Part shown: positions 59,424 to 64,000 of the stretch, one piece after another
Layout of the letters: the number at the start of each line of letters is the position of its first letter
Numbering within the stretch: the stretch's first letter is position 1
Source: Archivesica marissinica
Taxonomy: Eukaryota > Mollusca > Bivalvia > Venerida > Vesicomyidae
Length of the DNA stretch: 64,000 bases
Assembly: GCA_014843695.1 (NCBI GenBank)
Contig: CM026386.1
Coordinates: 14,078,952 to 14,142,951, forward strand
Direction: 5' to 3'
Position numbers and translations under genes: made by a program
Notes under the pieces: generated by a model
What the model saw: only the letters and a program-made list of their open reading frames with translations
The model's database searches: none
What the model was told of the DNA's origin: nothing

Positions 59424-59645
59424 GTTTATACAAATTTATTTTAGCTCGATTGCGAAACAAGTTCTTACAACTTATATCAATCACTCTCGAGACCTCATTC
59501 CACGAAGGAGAGAGAAGAGGAAATGTGGAATTTTAATGCCTTGCATGCCTAAGGGCACAATCTGAACGGCTCCAGCGGGTGCAAACTCCAGGCCTTTCGC
59601 ACCTGAAGCGAACGCTCTACAACTGTGCTGCCACGACTATCATGT
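59424..59645 (-). mobile_element. SINE-B
   Basis: The tail TTTATTTTAGCTCGATTGCG, ATCACTCTCGAGACCTCATT, a shortened body, AAGGGCACAATC and the head complement TTTCGCACCTGAAGCGAACG. The ATGGATTCCATCAGG part is deleted. Confidence 0.88.
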
Positions 59646-59704
59646 ATCTCGAGTGGTGTAGAGTTGTGTATATGCATATGGTCCTTAGATGTCAAATCGG
59701 TCGT

Positions 59705-59843
59705 AAGCAGTCAGCCAAGGGAATCATAGAAAGTGGCTGCTTAGCGCAGGTGGCTGCTTAACAGAGGTAAAATGTATAATAAAACAACATATTTGGAATC
59801 TGGCTGCTTAATGGAGGTGACCATTAACACAGGTTTGGCTGTA
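59705..59843. mobile_element. MITE with TACAGTCAAACC-type ends, degraded copy 2
   Basis: CAGTCAGCCAAGGGAATCAT, AGAAAGTGGCTGCTTAGCGC, TAATAAAACAACATAT and AGGTTTGGCTGTAT follow the same order as 55103-55278, with a shortened middle. The ends are decayed. Confidence 0.65.
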
Positions 59844-60292
59844 TCAAATATGTGTCTTGTTTGTGGCACATAGTCATAGGGACATAACAAAAACAGTACT
59901 TGAAAGAAATATATACTCAAGATGTTGTTACTTGATTAGAGCGTTACAGTGTGGCACAAAGCTGGCACGGGCCTCAAATGCCAGAGATTGCATCATGTTT
60001 TCATAAAGAATGAGCTAACATGTAAAGTTTTACATTTTCTATCGTAAACTTAGCGCAGTCTTTACGGTATTAGAAATGATAAGTGTACATGTAAATTTCA
60101 TAAAATTTGACCCAGAATTCATCAAGTTATCAATTGCATAACTTTGTACTGATAAGACATCTTTTAATAAACCACTGCCTCATTAGTTTAACATGTAAAA
60201 CCAATAGCACGATATTGATATAACAACATTTATCTCGTGCATCTCGTCCAGTTGGGTATTAAATGACATGTTCTACTTAACAAGCGCACATG
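59844..60292. other. Intergenic sequence with no gene seen
   Basis: Nothing recognised on either strand. Confidence 0.4.
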
Positions 60293-60583
60293 CGTGTGTG
60301 TTTTACGTTTATTTATCGTCACTACCGGTTGCCCATATGAGTGACGCCTCCTGACGAGATTAGTCATTTTAGATTTTGGAGGATAGTGCAATGATACAGA
60401 CAGAGACCCAGTCCAGAGTCTCCTCTGGTTCTTTTACGTGCACGATGTAATGCACCGACACGAGACCTCGGTTTAACATCCCAACTAAAAGACTGTTAAT
60501 TTTATTAGGGTCAGACAGGGGATCGAACCTGCGATCCCTGGATTACCAGTCCAGCGTGTTACCACTGGACTACAGATCCGTCT
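60293..60583 (-). mobile_element. SINE-A, full length
   Basis: The tail TGTGTGTTTTACGTTTATTT, GGAGGATAGTGCAATGATAC, CGAGACCTCGGTTTAACATC and the intact head complement GATCGAACCTGCGATCCCTG, ACCAGTCCAGCGTGTTACCA, CTGGACTACAGATCCGTC. It carries scattered changes (for example GAGTGACGCC). Confidence 0.93.
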
Positions 60584-61087
60584 ACCGTCTGTAATGCGCA
60601 CATGCATGTAGATGGTAGTACAGACCTTACTGGTTTTAGCGAAAAGGATTTCTTTTAATTTTTGCTTGGATTCAATGTTTAAATTTTATTTTGCTACGAA
60701 CATTTGCTAGAGAAAGATAATAGCATACACAACTCAAACATTGAAACCATAGGCAGCCGATTGCATAGATATGCATCTGTTCAATTAACGTTCATTTTTA
60801 ATATTTTTTACAAAAGATTTTTACTGTAAATTGTGTTGATTCAACTTGAAAATCATAACGTACATTCATTATGGCCAGGGGGGAACTGGAATGTATGACA
60901 GGGGGTACAAGTTGATCTGGATGCAGGCGAGTATCTACGGTATGCAATCAGCTGCCTATGCATGGACCATCATTTTGAATTGCAAATTAATTTAACTTAG
61001 ATTATATTAACATAACCGGAAGAAAATGAAATGTATCTTATCTAGAGAGTTCACTATGTCGGTACAAGTGGGGCCGATTAATTTACC
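60584..61087. other. AT-rich intergenic sequence
   Basis: No gene or recognised element. Confidence 0.4.
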
Positions 61088-61587
61088 TTAAAGCGACATT
61101 ACATTGCAAAAACCAAATCAAATGCGTTTTTCACGAATAAATGCATTGCTACTACAAATTCTTCCGAATACATTCGAACACTAACATTGAATCAATAAAC
61201 AGTGTTTTTGTGGATTGAAAGTATGATTTCATATAACGGTCATCCATGCTCCTGAATTGACGTTTGTTTGTCATCGGAGTCAATACAAAACACGAGATAA
61301 TGTCGTTTAGAAATAATTTAACTAAGAATAGTCCACAAATAAATAGGCACAAATGTGAGATATAACGGTAAATCTGTACCATAAATCGTGTTATTCAGGA
61401 TACACTAGTTGTATTACGCATGGATGTTTACATTATTTTGCTATGTCAACAAACCGCGTATACGACGTTTGTTTATTAGTTGAAATACTCAGTATTTGAG
61501 GCAAATATTTGGAAACAAATTGTACCATATAATAGAAAAATACATTCTGTAGAAATTTGTATTTTCACTGATGTAGTGTCGCTTTAA
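61088..61587. mobile_element. TTAA-flanked MITE, copy 3
   Basis: The left end TTAAAGCGACATTACATTGC faces GATGTAGTGTCGCTTTAA on the right. The interior shares AATTCTTCCGAATACATTCG, GATATAACGGTAAATCTG and CTATGTCAACAAACCGCGTA with the copies at 7655 and 18125. Confidence 0.9.
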
Positions 61588-61912
61588 ATAATATCAACAA
61601 AACAGAAGATAATTAAATGTATGAGGCGACCAATATGTGATCAGCTTATCTTGTTTTTAGTCACAATTTTTAGCTTTTGTTATTTTATCTATAGGCAATA
61701 ATGCATTTTATTATGTCCTATAGGAGAAATAACCAAATTGCAAGTTTTCACTTTAAAACGAGAGGGCAAATTTCCATTAGTTCACTAAAACTTAATATTA
61801 TGTGTAGCATTTTGAATCATGTTAGCAACTTTACATTATATATTATGCACAAGTTTACAATGCCATTTCAGTCCTTTCAACATTTTTATAAGTGTTCCAG
61901 GCAGAAGAGAGA

Positions 61913-62147
61913 GTTTTACGTTTATTTATCGTCGCTACCGGTTTCCAATATGAACGACGCCTCCTGAAGAGATTAGTCATTTTAGATTTTTGGAGGATAG
62001 TGCAATGATACAGACAGAGACCCATTCCAGAATCTACTCTGGTTCTTTTACGTGCACGGTATACAGTACCAACACGAGACCTCGGTTTAAAGTCCCATCT
62101 GAAAGACTGTTAATTTTATTAGGGTCAGACGGGGGATCGATACCAGT
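61913..62147 (-). mobile_element. SINE-A next to the zinc-finger gene 3' end
   Basis: The tail TTTTACGTTTATTTATCGTC, GGAGGATAGTGCAATGATAC, CGAGACCTCGGTTTAAAGTC, TTTTATTAGGGTCAGACGGG, GGATCGATACCAGTCAG. The tRNA-like head is replaced at this point by sequence that leads into the zinc-finger gene's stop codon 39 bp away. The same replacement occurs at 32249-32310. Confidence 0.88.
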
Positions 62148-62185
62148 CAGAAACAGACATTGTTTTAACTATACATTACAAATAA

Positions 62186-64000
62186 CTACGATTTCTTCTG
62201 ACTTCTCGTTGTCCGATCCCAGACGAATGGCAGACTGTGTCTGGCCTCTGTTTTCACAGTCTTCTCGGATGTGTTTTTCAAGGTCTTTCCAGCTGGAATT
62301 TCTTCTGAACGTACACTTTCCACTGCTTCTGAAGATCCGGTTGTATCACATAATGTATTTACCACAACAGCGGGTAAGCTCGGCATTGGCACATTGTCTG
62401 CCACAGTTGCTGGTGATTCTGAACATTTTCTCTGTTTCGCGTCAGATACGTCAGCTGACTGGGACTGAATCGAATTGGCTCGTTTTCGATGATGAAAAAA
62501 CTTCTTATGTTTATATATAAATTCATTTTCGGCAGCTTTAGTTTCACTATCAGATTCAATTTCTGTACTTGCCAGAGTGGTGCTTTTAACTGGACTGTTT
62601 TCATTGTTAGTATCTTCCTTGTTGGTCCCCTTATCAGATAAATTACTTATAATGGAACAGTTGGATTCACTTGTCTCTAAATTTAATTCCATTTTATTTG
62701 AAGTTGCAACCTCTTTAACAACATTGTCCCAACTGCTATCAATTGATGTGTTTGACTCTGTTTCTTGCTTAACATTTATTATTCCAATATCTACTGATTT
62801 TTCATCTTCTGCTTTCACAGAAATGGTTTGCTTACACTCTCCTGTTTCAGGTGGCACTTTACAATGTGTTTTTGATTCAAGATTGTGACTAGCTACATGG
62901 CATTTATAAGTGTCCATGTTGTCAAATTGTTGATCACATTTTACACATGCGTAACAAGTGTGATGGGATTCCGATTTATGAATGCTTCCTTCATTTTTCT
63001 GTTCTTGTTTAACGGCAACTGGAGTATCTTTGACGTGTACAATGTAATGCTCACGCAATGATTTCTGATCGGGGAATGGCAAGTGACAATCAGAGCACGC
63101 AAATGGTCCATTCATTCTAACATTTCCGTGCTGTCGACAATGACGTTTATATGAACCAAAATCATTCAGCTGAAATGTTTTTCCACATTCAGGGCATTCG
63201 AGGCATTTTGTTTCAGAATTTTCAAGTTCGGATTTTTCACCTTCGTCACTACCGGCGATACTTTTAGAATCCGTAGGTGAAACTGAACTACTCTTGCGCC
63301 CTAACTGAACACTAGCAGCACGTTTTTGACAAACTACTTCGCCTTCTGGCGGGGAAACACTCTTACGGATTATGTGAGATTCACATATTTCTGACATGCC
63401 TTGCATTAGTTGTGGTTGCATTAGTTGTGGTTGCGGTAAATGCAAGGCCGACTTTGTTGCCGATATTGTTTGCACTATCGTATGCTCTGCTCTCGGTTCA
63501 AACCCATGCTGATTTCTAAAGTGCTTCCTGAATCCATAAGGACTGCCATAAGTTTGGGTACACAGTCTACATATAAGGTATAGTATATCATTCGGATCAT
63601 TGTGTCCAATGATATTTTGTATTGGCTCATGCTTGGATATATTAGCAGCAGATCTTTTGGAAGCCATATCAAAAATGGGCTGGTTGCCCTGAAATTGAGA
63701 TGGGGATTGAGCCTGATGATTCACTACTGGTGGACCAGTCTGTGGAATGTTGCTATATTGATATTCAGTTTGTTTCTGAGGGACAGAAGGTTTGACATCC
63801 ATCAGCGGATGGCCAAGTGTAATCCCGCCAGAATAGTGTGGAGACGGCAGTGATCCCCTATGTAACATGTTCAGTAGTGCAGGCGGAGACGACTCATTTG
63901 GACTTTGTTGAGGATACTTGTATGTGGCACATTTACCATCATTTGGAGTAACGGATCTGTTTACAGGAGTTGGAGGTTTTATACTTGCAGGGGACGATGG
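62186..64000 (-). CDS. C2H2 zinc-finger protein, 3' part (5' end outside window)
   Basis: 604 open codons run from the window edge to a TAG at 62186. An ATG at 63866-63868 exists, but the frame is open for 44 codons before it to the edge, so it is probably not the start. Counting from that Met, four C2H2 fingers are visible: C100/C103/H116/H121 (CRLCTQTYG), C225/C228/H243/H247 (CPECGKTFQ, with a long 14-residue spacer), C258/C261/H274/H278 and C308/C311/H324/H328. Spacers and lack of TGEKP linkers argue against the KRAB-type arrays. Four PsiKxE sites (VKQE twice, VKAE, VKTE) suggest SUMO modification. The N-terminal part is Pro/Ser/Gln-rich, the C-terminal part is acidic and Ser/Thr-rich with a basic KHKKFFHHRKR patch. 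It is probably a nuclear DNA-binding regulator (family knowledge); I cannot name the orthologue. Confidence 0.88.
   Translation of the reverse strand, partial: PSSPASIKPPTPVNRSVTPNDGKCATYKYPQQSPNESSPPALLNMLHRGSLPSPHYSGGITLGHPLMDVKPSVPQKQTEYQYSNIPQTGPPVVNHQAQSPSQFQGNQPIFDMASKRSAANISKHEPIQNIIGHNDPNDILYLICRLCTQTYGSPYGFRKHFRNQHGFEPRAEHTIVQTISATKSALHLPQPQLMQPQLMQGMSEICESHIIRKSVSPPEGEVVCQKRAASVQLGRKSSSVSPTDSKSIAGSDEGEKSELENSETKCLECPECGKTFQLNDFGSYKRHCRQHGNVRMNGPFACSDCHLPFPDQKSLREHYIVHVKDTPVAVKQEQKNEGSIHKSESHHTCYACVKCDQQFDNMDTYKCHVASHNLESKTHCKVPPETGECKQTISVKAEDEKSVDIGIINVKQETESNTSIDSSWDNVVKEVATSNKMELNLETSESNCSIISNLSDKGTNKEDTNNENSPVKSTTLASTEIESDSETKAAENEFIYKHKKFFHHRKRANSIQSQSADVSDAKQRKCSESPATVADNVPMPSLPAVVVNTLCDTTGSSEAVESVRSEEIPAGKTLKNTSEKTVKTEARHSLPFVWDRTTRSQKKS

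Noticed and set aside
62271..62888. Plus-strand open frames opposite the zinc-finger gene
   Set aside because: Shadows of the minus-strand coding frame, whose zinc-finger cysteines and histidines fix the true strand.

Overview
This is a eukaryotic, metazoan window: coding exons are separated by GT-AG introns, there are several families of tRNA-derived SINEs and terminal-inverted-repeat (TIR) elements, and roughly a third of the sequence is tandem repeats. The intron-rich NIDO/AMOP gene, the SINE richness and the satellite load suggest a marine or freshwater invertebrate, most likely a bivalve mollusc. That assignment is inference; no sequence here fixes the species. There are no prokaryotic features. 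A run of 1000 Ns (27626-28625) marks a scaffold gap of placeholder size.

Layout. 1-4725: a 52-bp satellite, then an 18-bp satellite. 4726-11200: SINEs and small DNA transposons. 11280-14645: the last two exons of a gene for a single-pass membrane protein with a long acidic tail; its intron holds a CCCGTAT-type satellite with 178-bp higher-order units. 14.9-23.3 kb: transposons, SINEs and minisatellites. 23.5-31.1 kb: a 74-bp tRNA-like array, a 2.2-kb TCTA array, the gap, then a 53-bp array. 32855-37502: four exons of a secreted or surface-anchored NIDO-AMOP protein whose introns are full of SINEs. 37.6-47.3 kb: mobile elements and minisatellites. 47.4-50.5 kb: a 23-bp satellite. 51-55 kb: SINE-tail, 44-bp, 88-bp and 71-bp arrays. 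55-62 kb: transposons and SINEs. 62186-64000 (minus): the 3' part of a C2H2 zinc-finger gene running off the window.

The three genes show no functional link to one another. All three are incomplete here: the first two lack 5' exons, and the third is cut by the window edge.

The most notable pattern is that many tandem arrays are built from, or sit exactly on, the ends of mobile elements. Examples are MITE terminal repeats (36-bp array at 6769, 55-bp array at 15448, 17-bp array at 57991), a SINE 3' tail (81-bp array at 51206), a tRNA-like SINE head (74-bp array at 23525), a SINE microsatellite tail (TCTA array at 25396) and the end of another SINE (32-bp array at 40385). The window therefore looks like a snapshot of transposon ends turning into satellites. 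A second notable point is that the stop codon and 3' UTR of the zinc-finger gene closely match a SINE-linked segment 30 kb away.

SINE names A to G and all repeat-family names are labels made for this report only. Strand for a SINE is given with its tRNA-like head as the 5' end.
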